Of a DNA stretch of 64,000 bases, positions 34,451 to 46,167 are shown in pieces. Within the stretch, counting starts at the first letter, position 1. Each line of letters begins with the position of its first letter. The position numbers were made by a program, and so were the translations under genes. Location of the stretch: positions 53,362,684 to 53,426,683 of the forward strand of contig OZ024827.1 in assembly GCA_964016985.1 (NCBI GenBank), in the 5' to 3' direction. The notes under the pieces were generated by a model. That model did no database searches and was not told the DNA's origin. It worked only from the letters and a program-made list of their open reading frames with translations. The DNA is from Anodontia alba. Taxonomy: Eukaryota; Mollusca; Bivalvia; Lucinida; Lucinidae.

Positions 34451-34689
34451 CAGGGGATGCATTAGGATTTAAAGTGGCAGGGTGATTCTAAACAGTAGCA
34501 GGGGATGTCCTCCCCAAATGGGGCCAAGGAGGCAGTGCCTCCATATCTTGGGGTCCAGGCGGCCAAAGGCCCTGGCCAAAAATGAATTTCAACTGTTTTC
34601 AGGCAGTGAAAAACACATTTCCATGGGGTTATCTTGTGTTTATTGTACCCTGTCTTTCTCATATTGTTGTTAAATTATATGAAGAGTGA

Positions 34690-36652
34690 GGACATCTAAA
34701 AGGAAAGGAAAATAAGCCCCGCCCCCTAGCGGCCATGTTTTTTTGCCAAATCATGACGGCTTGAACAACCTTGGTAGTGGGTCACCAAAGAAACATTCCT
34801 GCCAAGTTATATTGAAATCTGTCAGGTGGTTTTTGACAAGAAGATTTTTAAAGTTTTCTATATAGATATATAGGGAAAATAAGCCCGGCCCCCTGGCGGC
34901 CATGTTTTTCGACGAATCACGATTACTTGAACTATCTTGGTAAAGGGTCACCAAGGAAACATTTCTGCCAAATTATAATGAAATCTGTCCAGTGGTTTCT
35001 GACAAGAAGATTTTTAAAAGTTTTCTATGTAGATATATAGGGAAAATAAGCCCCACCCCCTGGCGGCCATGTTTTGTCTTTGACGAATCATGATGGCTTG
35101 AACAATCTTGGTAGAGGGTTACAAAAGAAACATTCCTGCAATGTTATACTGAAATCGGTCCAGTGGTTTCTGACAAGAAGATCATTGAAGTTTTCAATAT
35201 ACGAGGGTCCTGCAAAAAGTTTTGTCACTGGGTTCGGATTACTTCAGTGCTATGTTTTATCAAACATATTTTTATTACAAACCTTCAAACCACTTTACTG
35301 AAACACATTTTTGTAACCTTTTTACCCAGTCGCGAAAAGCAGATAAATAGTCTTCTTTTGGTATCTGTTGGAGACACTGATAAATAGCGCTGCCAAGAGA
35401 ACTTCTAGACGTATACTTATTTCCAGAAAGCATTTTCTTAAGCCTTGGAAATAAAAAGAATAAAAGCTATATCTTTGACAGACAATCGCGCATCCTGTTC
35501 GACCACAATCTTTACAGCAGCGATTTCAGCCTTGGTAACGGAGGTTTTAAGCCTTCCAGGATGGATATCATCTTCAACAGAAAATTTCCCAGCTTTAAAA
35601 GCTTTAACCTACCTAAAAACTGTGCGCATTGAAATGGTCTGAGGTCCATATATACCACACAATTCATTAAATATCTGCTTTGAATCTATATTAAGCCTAA
35701 TGCGGCATTTAATATAGCTACGAATTTCAGTCTTCTGGTCCATGTTCCAATGTAACAAATAAATCGGTCAGTGTATATGACTGCATCTATTTCAATTTGA
35801 AATAACTCGGTCAGTTGGAAAGCAATTTGCACGAAATAAACGGGTATCATTAACTGTTCAACACACCATTCAAGTCCAGTGAAGCATTTTAAAATATACC
35901 TGGGATAAAACAAAGGAAGCCTATTAGTGACAGAATTTTTTGCACAACCCTCGTAGATATATAGGGAAAATAAGCCCCGCCCCCTAGCGTCCATGTGTTT
36001 TGACAAATCATGACGGCTTGAACAATCTTGGTAGAGGGTCACCAAGGAAACATTTCGGTCCAGTGGTTTTTGACAAGAAGATTTTTAAAGTTTTCTATAT
36101 AGATATATAGGGAAAATAAGCCCCACCCCACTGGTGGCCATGTTTTTTGATTAATCATGACAGCTTGAACAATCTTGGTAGAGGGTTACAAAAAAAATAT
36201 TCCTGCAGTTTTATATTAAAATCGGTCCAGCGGTTTCTGACAAGAAGATTTTTAAAGTTTTCTATATAGATATATAGGGAAAATAAGCCCCGCCCCTGGC
36301 GGCCATGTTTTTTGACGAATCCAAATCAATCTTGGTAGAGTATCATCAAAGGAACATTTCTGCAAAATTATATTGAAATCAGTTTCTGACAAGATGATTT
36401 TTTAAGTTTTTGTTAAAAAATCTATTTTTAGCTCCTGTGACCTAGATATGCAATGGACTGGAACCATTTGAACAACTTTGAAAGAGGACCAACCGATCAT
36501 TCCTGTGAAGTTTGGTCAAGATCCAATCAGTGGTTTAGGAGGAGATGTTGTTTAAAGAAATTGTGGATGGACAAACGGACAGACGGACAACGACGAGGAC
36601 GGACGATGAGTGATCACAATAGCTCCCCTCGAGACTTCGGCTCAGGTGAGCT
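34690..36652. mobile_element. Hairpin-ended element, 166-bp core (copy B1, left end lost)
   Basis: Units of about 166 bp carry GGGAAAATAAGCCCCGCCCCCT, GGCGGCCATGTTTTTTGACGAATC, CTTGAACAATCTTGGTAGAGGGTC and GTCCAGTGGTTTCTGACAAGAAG. The unique tail has CCTGTGACCTAGATATGCAATGG, then a GGACAGACGG tract and the hairpin CTCCCCTCGAGACTTCGGCTCAGGTGAGCT-type end. A deleted mariner copy is inserted in one unit. The left end (GGACCATGATGGTCC), known from 52070, is absent. Confidence 0.78.
35202..35953 (-). mobile_element. Deleted mariner element, 752 bp
   Basis: Flanked by TA on both sides, with inverted ends CGAGGGTCCTGCAAAAAGTT and CGAGGGTTGTGCAAAAAATT (when inverted), and inserted in a 166-bp unit that is otherwise continuous. 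On the minus strand the transposase N terminus is readable (MDQKTEIRSYIKCRIR, then a helix-turn-helix region with a stop after FR, and DARLSVKDIAF). The reading then jumps to the C terminus (YTSRSSLGSAIYQCL, WVKRLQKCV). The catalytic core is missing, so this is an internal-deletion derivative that kept both ends. Confidence 0.82.
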
Positions 36653-36929
36653 AAAAACCTTTTCCCTAGAGGGAAGATTTTTCAACACAGAAAAAATAAT
36701 TTCGATGAAATTTATTCATCACAGATCAAGAAATCCACAAAATAAATTGCCACTTTTTTAAAGGCTTCAACAGCACATGTACACCTTCTTTCAGTTGTAT
36801 ATGATGACTGAGGTAAGAACTTTATGTTGAAATAACAATATGTCCAACAATTTGAATTTATACATATATCCAAACCCATTTGTTACAATTGTCTATTGCA
36901 TCCAGTTTGGACTATTGTACTGATTATCC

Positions 36930-37495
36930 CCCTTAATGAAAGAGTTGAATGAGGTCTTTTTTGAGTTCCTATGGGAAGGACCAGCAAAAATAAAATACAA
37001 TGCTGTGGTCAAACAATATTGTGAAGGAGGTTTAAATAAGATTAATCTAAAGGCATTTATAAATAGCATGAAAGTAACATGGCTGAGAAGAGTCATTAAT
37101 TCACACTGCTCTTGGCAATCTATCATACAAAACACCATCAATTTTAATGACCTATTTTCTTTCGGAAAAATCTATACAGACCATTTGTTTAAAGATATCA
37201 AAAATCAATTCTGGGTAGATGTTCTAAAGGCATAGTTCTAAAACTGCATAAACTGGACTCTGAGGACCTTGTTCTTTCAAATCCAATTTTTTATAATCAC
37301 TCAATTAATATTTGTGGTAAACCTGCATTCATAAAGAAATGGTATAAAAATGGAGTTATCTATATCAATAGTATGATTAACGAAAATGGAGAATTTTATT
37401 CACAAGAAGAATTTGAAAGAAACTTTAACCTAAAAACAAACTTTCTACAATTTCAAGACATTAAACAAGCTATAAAAACGTACATAAACTAGAAC
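36930..37495 (+). pseudogene. L1-like LINE ORF2 fragment, first part
   Basis: The frame 36936-37235 has FFEFLWEGPAKIKYNAVV, YCEGGLNKINLKAFINSMK and GKIYTDHLFKDIKNQFW. After one slip near 37237 it continues with LVLSNPIFYNHSI, CGKPAFIKKWYKNG and NENGEFYSQEEFERNFN to a stop at 37494. These blocks are characteristic of the region between the RT and the C-terminal zinc motif of L1/Tx1-type LINEs. The continuation is found at 44975. Confidence 0.78.
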
Positions 37496-37513
37496 AGTGT
37501 TTTCGGAGGAAAA

Positions 37514-38848
37514 CGTATGTCCCCCCACCAGTTTGAACAGACATATTGTTAAAATAGATTGTATCTGTAATAAACTCAAGGTCACAATATACCTATAATT
37601 TTTATGTAAGTTTGGTCAAAATTCATCCATTCCTCAATGAGATAGGGTGCTGACAAGCCATTTTCTAAAATCATAACCCTTGTGTAACCTTGAAAATGGG
37701 ATCAAGGTCACAAAAATCTAATCAGTTCTTGTCTCTGTCTCAACAATATAGCTGTGCAAGTTTGGTCAAAATCCATCCATTCATTCAGCAGATAGCGTGC
37801 AGACAAGCCATTATCCAATAATCTGAGCCCTCCTGCGACTTTGAAAATGGGGTCAAGGTCACCAAAATAAAATTAGTTATTTTCCATGCCACAAAAATTT
37901 GGCTGTGCAAGTTTAGTTAAAATCCATCCATTCCTTCAAGAGATACAGTGCAGACAAGCTATTTTCCAACAATCTAAGCCCTCCTGTGACCTTGAAAATG
38001 GGGTCAAGGTCACCAAAATCTAATCAGTTCTTTTCCATGTCCTAAAAATATAGCTGTGCAAGTCTGGTCGAAATCTACTCATTCCTTCAGGAGACAAGGT
38101 GCTGACAAGCCATTTTCCACCAATTTAAGCCTTAGTGTGACCTTGAAAATGGGGTCAAGGTCGTCAAAATCTAACCAGTTCTTTTCCATGTCTCAACAAT
38201 TAAGATGTAGAAGTTTGGTCAAAATCTATTCATTCTTTTAGGAGATAGGGTGCAGACAAGCAATTTTGGTCAAAATCTATTCATTCCTACAAGAGATAGG
38301 GTGCAGACAAGCCATTTTCCAACAAATCTAAGCCCTCCTGTGACCTTGAAAAATGGGATCAAGGTCACCAAAATCTAATCAGTTCTTTTACATGTCCCAG
38401 CATTGTAGATGTGCAAGTTTGGTCAAAATCTATTCATTCCTACAAGAGATAGGGTGCGGACAAGCAACTTTCCAACAATCTAAGCCCTCATGTGACCTTG
38501 AAAATGAGGTCAAGGTCACCAAAATCTGATCGGTTCTTTTACATGTCCCAGCAATATAGATGTGCAAGTTTGGTCAAAATCTATTCATTCCTTCAAGAGA
38601 TTTGGTGCGGACAAGCCATTTTTCAACAATCTAAGCCCTCCTGTGACCTTGAAAATGGGGTCAAGGTCACCAAAATCTAATCAGCATTTTTCCCCCTCCC
38701 AATGATATATTTGTGTAAGTTTGGCTAAAATATGTCCATTCAATAAGGAGATAGAGTGCGGACAAGAAGCTACGCCGACGCTGCCGCTGCCGACGCCGAC
38801 GGGATCCGCACTAAAAACAATATGTCCCCCCTCATGGTTGGGGGATAT
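37514..38848. mobile_element. Tandem-core element, 156-bp core, ATATGTCCCCCC ends (family H)
   Basis: About eight units carry GTGACCTTGAAAATGGGGTCA, AGGTCACCAAAATCTAATCAG, AAGTTTGGTCAAAATC and GGTGCAGACAAGCCATTTTCC. The left end begins CGTATGTCCCCCCACCAG. The right end has GCCGACGCTGCCGCTGCCGA and the hairpin TATGTCCCCCCTCATGGTTGGGGGATATAA. It belongs to the second class of terminal hairpins, with families F and J. Confidence 0.8.
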
Positions 38849-39144
38849 AACAAGAGGCTCACTGGTCACGGCTTGCTCATCTGAGTGAAATAGTCACTGC
38901 AGATATGCATTTGTTATGTAACAGTTTTTCAATTCTGCCATTGCAACTAATGAAAGAATTTGGTTTAGGGGCTAGCTTATGCATTTTAAATGGAATAAAC
39001 CTCAAAATACCTCATAATTATGTCCAAAATCGCCCAAAAATAGCCCCTAAACCTTGGATGTTCATCTGGATAGATGGACGGACACTCAAAAATTCGGACA
39101 GTATAACATAATACACTTGCCATTTTTTGTGGCAAGGGCATAAA
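38849..39144. mobile_element. Short hairpin-ended element
   Basis: The left end AACAAGAGGCTCACTGGTCACGG, then GCTCATCTGAGTGA and ACTGCAGATATGCA, is that of the C family. The body is the GGTTTAGGGGCT block also present at 51710-51880. The right end has GATGGACGGACAC and a different hairpin, CTTGCCA-TTTTTTG-TGGCAAG, followed by GGCATAAAAA. It abuts family H with no spacer. Confidence 0.6.
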
Positions 39145-39978
39145 AATACAATTTAACCATTTTCACATTATAAGTCAATGCTAGCTTTCTGTTGCCATGG
39201 CAACCAAACCAAGAGGCAGACCATCATAATTATAGCTATTTTGAATTGCCCTTACCCAAGCAACTTTTGTACCAAATTAGAGTCATACTGCTTCAGTGGT
39301 TTCAAAGTGGTCATTTGAAAAAGTCCTTTTTCAAAATTGAACAATTGCTGTGGCAACCAAACAACATGACCACCGGTCCTAAAACATATAAACTGGATAG
39401 ACAAATATCAGATGATCATAACTGCTAATTATGGCTCAAATCACTTCACTGGTTATGGAGAAAGTGCAACGAATTTAACCCTTTCCCCATTATAAGTCTA
39501 TGGGAGCTTTCTGTTGCCATGGCAACCAAACCAAGAGGCAGACTGCCAAACTTTTGGCTATTTTGAATTGTCCTACGCCAAGCAACATTTGTACCAAATA
39601 AGAGTCCTACTGCTTCAGTGGTTTTGGAGGAGTTGTTATTTAAAAAATTCCTTTTTCTTAAATTTAGTGTTGCCATGGCAACCAAACAAAACCGCCGCTG
39701 GTCAACAAACATACAAACTGGGTAGACAATCATCTTATGATCATAACTGCCAAATAGGGTTCATATCATTTCAGTGGTTATGGAGAAAATGCAATTAAAT
39801 CATTTTCCCATTTTCCCATTATAAGTGTAAGGGAGCTTTCTGTTGCCATGGCAAGCAAACCAAGAGGCAGATAACCACAATTTTAGCTATTTTGAATTGC
39901 CCTTACCCAAGCAATATTTGTACCAAATTAGAGTCATACTGCTTCAGTGATTTTGAAGGGGTTGTCATTTAAGGAAGT

Positions 39979-42080
39979 GTGCAGAGCATGAATCAGTGAT
40001 CACCAACACAGTCTTCCGTCTACCAACTTGCAGAAAGACAACATGGATGCACCCTCGCTCCAAACACTGGCATCTCATTGACTATGTCATAGTGCGAAGG
40101 AAGGACAGACAGGATGTCAGACTGACTAAAACTATGTGTGGTGCAGACTGTTGGACAGATCATAGGCTTGTTGTCAGCAAACTCAACCTGCGCATTCAGC
40201 CTGTACGACGACCACAAGGCAAGAAGGTGCCAAAGAAATTAGATGTCTCCAAGCTGAAACAAGACAGCAAGAGGCAAGCATTCATCAACGATCTCTGCAG
40301 CCGTTCAGATGCACTGGAACACAGTTCAGAAGATGTAGATGAGAGCTGGACAGTCTTCAGAGACACCGTTCACTCTTCAGCAATGCATTCCCTAGGACCA
40401 GTATCTCGCAAACACCAAGATTGGTTGATGGTGTCCTTAATGGGCCATCATCTATCAATGATGAAGCTATTGACAGACTACCACAGGTGGAATGTAATCC
40501 GCTGCTTGATGAGCTCCCAACTGTCTCTGAAACAGTGAAAGCAATAAAACTCCTGTCATCTGGCAAGGCTCCAGGATCAGATGCAATACCTGCAGAGATC
40601 TACAAAGCAGGAGGTCCTCCAGTTGCAGAGAAACTGACAGAGTTATTTCACATTATGTGGAGAAAAGAAGCCATCCCTCAAGAATTCAAGGATGCAATAA
40701 TTATCCACCTATTCAAAAGGAAAGAGAATCCTCAAGTCTGTGACAATCATTGAGGCATCTCTTTATTGTCAATTGCTAGGAAGATTCTTGCTAGGGTCCT
40801 ACTGAACCGATTGAATGAACACCTGGAACGGTCAGGGCTTCTACCAGAAAGCCAGTGTGGATTCAGGAAAAACAGAGGTACAATAGACATGATCTTCACA
40901 GCACAACAGCTTCAAGAAAAATGCCAGGAACAGAATGTAGACCTCTACATGACCTTTGTCGACCTTACCAAAGCATTTGACACAGTCAGTTGTGAGAAAC
41001 TTTGGAAAATTATGGCAAAGTTTGGTTGTCCTGCCAAATTTATAGCAATGGTGCGGCAGTTCCATGATGGTATGCTTGCAAGGGTCCAAAATGATGGCGA
41101 GTTTTCTGATCCATTTCCTGTGACAAATGGAGTTAAGCAAGGCTGTGTACTAGCTTCAACACTGTTCAGCATGATGTTTTCTGCCATGCTTACAGATGCT
41201 TTCCAGGATGGTGACAATGGTATACCTATTAGGTATCGCTTTGACGGGAAACTTTTCAACCTAAGAAGGTTGCAAGCTAAATCTAAGGTGCAGACAGAGG
41301 GGCCAGACGAGTTCCTCTTTGCTTATGACATGGCAAAGGGTGCTCCAACAGAAGAGAAAATGTAAAAAGGTGTGGATCAAGTATCTGATTCATGTGACAG
41401 CTATGATCTCACAATCAGCATCAAAAATACTGAGGTAGTATATCAGCCAGCACCTGGAAAGCCTTACAAGGAGCCTACCATCACAGTGAAAGGTCAACAA
41501 CTGCAAGTGGTAGACAAGTTCACCTACCTTGGAAGCACATTGTCTAGAGTTGTGCACATTGATGATGAAGTCAATGCTAGAATTGCCAAAGCTAGTGCTG
41601 CATTTGGCCGGCTACGTGGAAGTATTTGGGACCGAAGTGGAATCAGACTTGACACAAAGCTGAAAGTATACAGATCGGTAGTGCTGCCAACACTATTATA
41701 CGCATGCGAAACTTGGACAGTTTACCAACGGCATGCCAAAAGACTGAACCACTTCCATACAAGCTGTCTTAGAAAACTTCTAAAGATCAAGTGGCAAGAC
41801 AGGATTCAAGACACAGAAGTCCTGAAAAGGGCAGGGATGCAGAGTATACATACTCTTCTGAAATTGGCACAGTTAAGATGGACAGGCCACGTTACCAGAA
41901 TGCCTGATGAACGTTTGCCAAAGAAAATCCTCTATGGAGAACTTCAAGTAGGAAAACGCTCCCATGGTGGTCAGAAGAAGCATACAAGGACACCCTCAAA
42001 GCCTCCCTTAAAGACTTCAACATACCAACAGAGTCATGGGAACAGATTGCACAAGATTGTACAAAGTGGCGAGGCCTCAT
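39979..42080 (+). pseudogene. RTE-like LINE ORF: endonuclease end and reverse transcriptase
   Basis: 39982-40435 is the C-terminal endonuclease part (HPRSKHWHLIDYVIVRR, CGADCWTDHRLVVSKLNL). A deletion of the linker joins it directly to the start of the reverse transcriptase. There GKAPGSDAIPAEIYKAGG, a stop at 40753, RVLLNRLNEHLERSGLLPE, MTFVDLTKAFDTVS and NGVKQGCVLASTLFSMMF are readable. The catalytic FADD box is FAYD here (about 41324). A stop follows EEKM near 41363, then FTYLGSTLSRVVHIDDEV, LLYACETWTVYQRHAKRL and LKLAQLRWTGHVTRMPD. A frameshift follows near 41980. The frame is split at 42080 by a 145-bp-family element and resumes at 43761. The element is 5'-truncated and inactive. It is close to the widespread LINE whose ORF is often mis-annotated as craniofacial development protein 2. 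Confidence 0.88.
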
Positions 42081-43760
42081 AACAAGAGGGCCATGATGGC
42101 CCTGTAACACTCACCTGAGCAACATAGCACTTTGAGAGCCTGATCTAGAACTGATTAAGGCAAACATTCTGATCAAAGTTCAAAATGATTATATTAACAA
42201 GTAAGACAATGTAGTATGTCTAATGGACTGTGAAATAAAGGTCAAGGTCAAATATGGATGACTGCACTCAAGAGGCCATGCTAAGATGTATGCATGTACT
42301 AAGTATCACTGGCTGAAGGAGCAATAGTTACTGAGAAACTGACATAAACACAAACACTTCACAAGTACCAAATATCACTCTGTAGGACCAATAATTACTG
42401 AGAAACTGACCTAAACAGAAAAACTTAAGAGAGTCACTGGACAGAAAAATATACATCACCTTGAAATCATCAAGACAAACATTTTGTGCAAGATTTATGT
42501 TGATCACTTCAAAAATGTGGCCTCTAGAGCATCAACAAGGTTTTCCTTTGATTTGGCCAGGTGACCTAGTTTCTGATATCAAGTGACCCAGTTTTAAACT
42601 AGACCTAGAAATAATCAAGACAAACATTTTGAGCAATATTTATGATGATTATTTAAAAAATGTGACCTCTGGAGTGTTAACAGTTTTCTGCTGATTTGGC
42701 CAGGTCACCTAGTTTTTGACCCCATGTGACCCAGTTTCAAACTTGACCTAGAAATCATCAAGACAAACATTTTGAGCAAGATTCATGACGATTACTTGAA
42801 AAATGTGACCACTAGAGTGTTAACAAGGTTTTCTGCTGATCTGGCCAGGTGACCTAGTTTTTTACCCCAGGTGACCCAGTTTCGAACCTGACCTAAAAAT
42901 CATCAAGACAAACATTTTGAGCAAGATTCATGATGATTGCTTAAAAAATGTGACCGCTAGAGTGTTAACAAAGTTTCCTGCTGATTTGGCCCGGTGACCT
43001 AGTTTTTGACTCCAAGTGACCCAGTTTCGAACTTGACCTAGAACTCATAAAGACAAACATTTTGAGCAAGATTCATGATGATTGCTTGAAAAATGTGACC
43101 GCTAGAGTGATAACAAGATTTTATGCTGATTTGGCCAGGTGACCTAGTTTTTGACCCCAGGTGTTCCAGTTTCGAACTTGACCTAGAAATCATCAAGACA
43201 AACATTTTGAGCCAGATTCATGATGATTGCTTCAAAAATGTGACCGCTAGAGTGTTAACAAGGTTTTCTGCTGATTTGGCCTGGTGCCCTAGTTTTTGAC
43301 CCCAAGTGACCCAGTTTCAAACTTGACCTAGAACTCATCAAGACAAAACATTTTAAGCATGATTCATGATGACTGCTTCAAAAATGTGACCACTAGAATG
43401 TTAACAGGTTTTAGCTGATTTGGCCAGGTGATCTAGTTTTTTATCCCAACTTGACCTAGATTTAATAGAGGCAAACATTTTGAGCAAGTTTCATCAAGAT
43501 TGGGTCAAAACTATGACCTCTAGAGTGTTAACAAGTTTTTCCTTTGATTTGACCTGGTGACCTAGTTTTTGACCCCAAGTAACCCAGTATCGAACTTGAC
43601 CTAGATTTCAAAGAGGCAAACATTCTGACCAAGTTTCATCAAGATTGGGTCAAAACTGTGACCTCTAGAGTGTTAACAAACTAATTGTTGACGACGAACG
43701 ACGGACGACGGACATAGGGTGATGACAATAGCCCACCCTGAGCTTTTGCTCAGGTGAGCT
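42081..43760. mobile_element. Hairpin-ended element, 145-bp core (copy A3), complete
   Basis: AACAAGAGGGCCATGATGG start, 400-bp leader, about eight 145-bp units, two diverged end units, a GGACGACGGACATAGGG tract, hairpin and GCTCAGGTGAGCT end. The flanking LINE coding frame is restored if 42081-43760 is removed (CTCAT joined to AAAAAGGGGAGC reads Leu-Ile-Lys-Arg-Gly). This fixes the insertion to the base and shows no duplication other than possible A's. It lacks the eight-unit duplication of copy A1. Confidence 0.88.
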
Positions 43761-43945
43761 AAAAAGGGGAGCTGGTGAATACGAAGCAAAAAGAATCAGC
43801 GAAGCCGAGCAGAAACGTGTACAGCGGAAAGCCAGAGCTAAGGCATCACCAACAGAGCTTTCTTCCTCAGACCTCTCTTGTTCTATCTGCAACAGGCAGT
43901 TTAGAGCTAAGATTGGTCTCATCAGCCATCTAGGAACACACAAAA
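43761..43945 (+). pseudogene. RTE-like LINE ORF, C-terminal zinc finger part
   Basis: Continues the frame broken at 42080: RGAGEYEAKRISEAEQKR, KARAKASPTELSSSDLSC, then SICNRQFRAKIGLISHLGTH, a C2H2-like finger that ends this LINE type. The following AAAATGG belongs to the 320-bp repeat. Confidence 0.82.
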
Positions 43946-44974
43946 TGGCTGCTGGTCATAAAACGCATAAACTGGATACACAATCATCAAATGATCATAA
44001 CTGCCAAATATGGTTCACATCACTTCAGTGGTTATGGAGAAAATGCAATTAAATTATTTTTCCCATTATAAGTCTATGGGAGATTTCTGTTGCCATGGCA
44101 ACCAAACCAAGAGGCAGATCACCATAATTTTAGCTATTTTGAATAGCCCTTATCCAAACAACATGTGAACCAAATTAAAGTCATACTGCTTCAGTGCTTT
44201 TGAAGGAGTTGTCATTAGAAAAATTCCTTTTGTTAAAAATTTAATGTTGCCATGGCAATCAAACAAAATGGCCGCTGGTCATCAAACACATAAACTGGGT
44301 AGGCAATCATCAGATCATCATAACTACCAAATATGGTTCACATCACCTCAGTGGTTACGGACAAAATGCATTTTAACCATTTACCCATTATCAGTCTATG
44401 GGAGATTTCTCTTGCCATGGCAATCAAACCAAGCAGTTCACCATAATTTTAGCTATTTTGGATTGCCCTTACCCAAGCAACATTTGTACCGAATTAGAGT
44501 CATACTGCTTCAGTGGTTTTGAAGGAGTTGTCATTTAAAAAATTCCTTTTTCAAAATTGAATGTTGCCATGGCAACCAAACAAAATGGCCACTGGTCATA
44601 AAACACATAAATTGGGTAGACAATCATCAGATGACCATGACTGCCAAATATGGTTCACAGCACTTCAGTGGTTATGGAGAAAATTCAATTTAACCATTTT
44701 CCCATTATAAGTCTATGGGAGCTATCTGTTGCCATGGCAACCAAACCAAGAGCCAGATCACCATAATTTTAGCTATTTTTAAATGCTCCTACCAAAGTTA
44801 CATTCTTACCAAATTAGGGACAAATCGCATCAGTGGCTTTGGAGGAGTTGCCGTTTGAAAGTGTTAACGGACGGATGGACTGACGCATGGGCGCACGGAT
44901 GGACAGACAACAGACAAAAAATGATCACTACAGCTCATCCTGAGCATAGCTCAGGTGAGCTTAAAACAGAAATA

Positions 44975-45480
44975 TTACACGGTTCATCAAAAAACTCCAC
45001 TACCCAGTAATTCCAGTAAATTCAGTACCTTTTATGAAGTCAAGAAGAGGAGGCAAAGAATTTTACATGATTCTCTTAACAAAAATGAAGATAAACCTAC
45101 ATGACAACAAAAATGGGAAACTATAAATAATATAGAAAAAGAAACTTGGAAGAACATACATGATGCTCCCTTTCAATTATTTACAAGACAAAATATTTAG
45201 ACATAAACCAATGCAAATTTTGTTCATGTTTGCTTAAAGATATGGAACAAGGGTATACTAAAGTTTAACAAATTTTCAATGAAACTGGTAAAAAAGAAAA
45301 CTAATGTGATTCTTTAACGCATGCTTTTATTAAGCTTTATGAAATTTCTTGATCAAGCAATATGCAAATCCTAGTCATTTTGGGATCTCAACAAGATTTA
45401 TTTTATACATTTTTATTTTAAAAAACATGCCAGAACTTAAATAAATTAACCAGATCTTATCTAGAAGCTTATTTTAGCAT
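44975..45480 (+). pseudogene. L1-like LINE ORF2 fragment, continuation
   Basis: Readable in broken frames: FMKSRRGGKEFYMILLTK, then ETWKNIHDAPFQLFTRQ, which are the blocks that normally follow the part ending at 37494, and a CKFCSCLLKDMEQ zinc-motif relic. Numerous stops. Together with 36930-37495 it was one LINE, now separated by 7.5 kb of later insertions. Confidence 0.65.
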
Positions 45481-46167
45481 GCGTCAGATATTAATATGTT
45501 TGAACTTTTAAAGTATATGAATGGATCCTTTTTTTTTCAAAGTCCAAGTATATGAATGGTGTGGGTTTTCAGATTTTAGCATACAAATCTATACCAAAAT
45601 CACCAGTAGATACTCCCCAACCACCCGAGGTGTGAGTCTTAAACATGAACTTTGTTTATCATTTTGTATGCTTATTCTTTAGACTCTTAACATTGAAATG
45701 CACGGTTTTACTTTATTTCTGCCATAGTTTCCGATACAGGAGCCTTTAGTTAGACCCAAGTCTGCTGCAGTAAAACGGGAAGTGAAATAAATCACCAACA
45801 ACATAAACACAGAACAGTAATAAACCACAACAAAAGAACCGACTTGGAACGGTCAGTTATAAACCTCGCCCTCAACTTTCACTGTAGTTCAAACACTTAT
45901 TTGTGCGGCTCATTGAGGGATCTTCTAACTCATTGCACAATTGTGCAATCTCGCTAGAACCTTAGCTAGTTGTTCATACGATCATTCTCAACCAAACAAC
46001 CAAGTCCTAGCCCTCTGAGTGTCTCAACATGCACATTCAAAGTTAGACATTACCGAAATCAACTAATTAATAGCTTGGATGAAAAGTCAAACACTCGTGT
46101 TCCCGACAGATACAAACACTTAAATGCGTGGGTGAAATGTCACACATCAATGATTCCAGCAAATATG
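45481..46167. other. No gene seen
   Basis: AT-rich DNA with no recognised repeat, apart from a T run near 45530. The short frame at 45970-46203 shows no family resemblance. Confidence 0.4.

Larger units (their letters stand above)
39145..44961. mobile_element. 320-bp-core element (copy E2), split by a LINE
   Basis: 320-bp units occupy 39145-39978 and resume at about 43945. The right end, with GTTAACGGACGGATGGACTGACG, CTCATCCTGAGCATAGCTCAGGTGAGCTT, is at 44961. The RTE-like LINE at 39979-43945, which contains a 145-bp-family element, lies between, with about 50 bp of the E unit missing at the LINE insertion point. Frames at 44244-44522 and similar are repeat translations. Confidence 0.75.

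Noticed and set aside
35445..35642. Plus-strand 65-codon frame
   Set aside because: It is the complement of the mariner N-terminal region, which reads convincingly on the minus strand.
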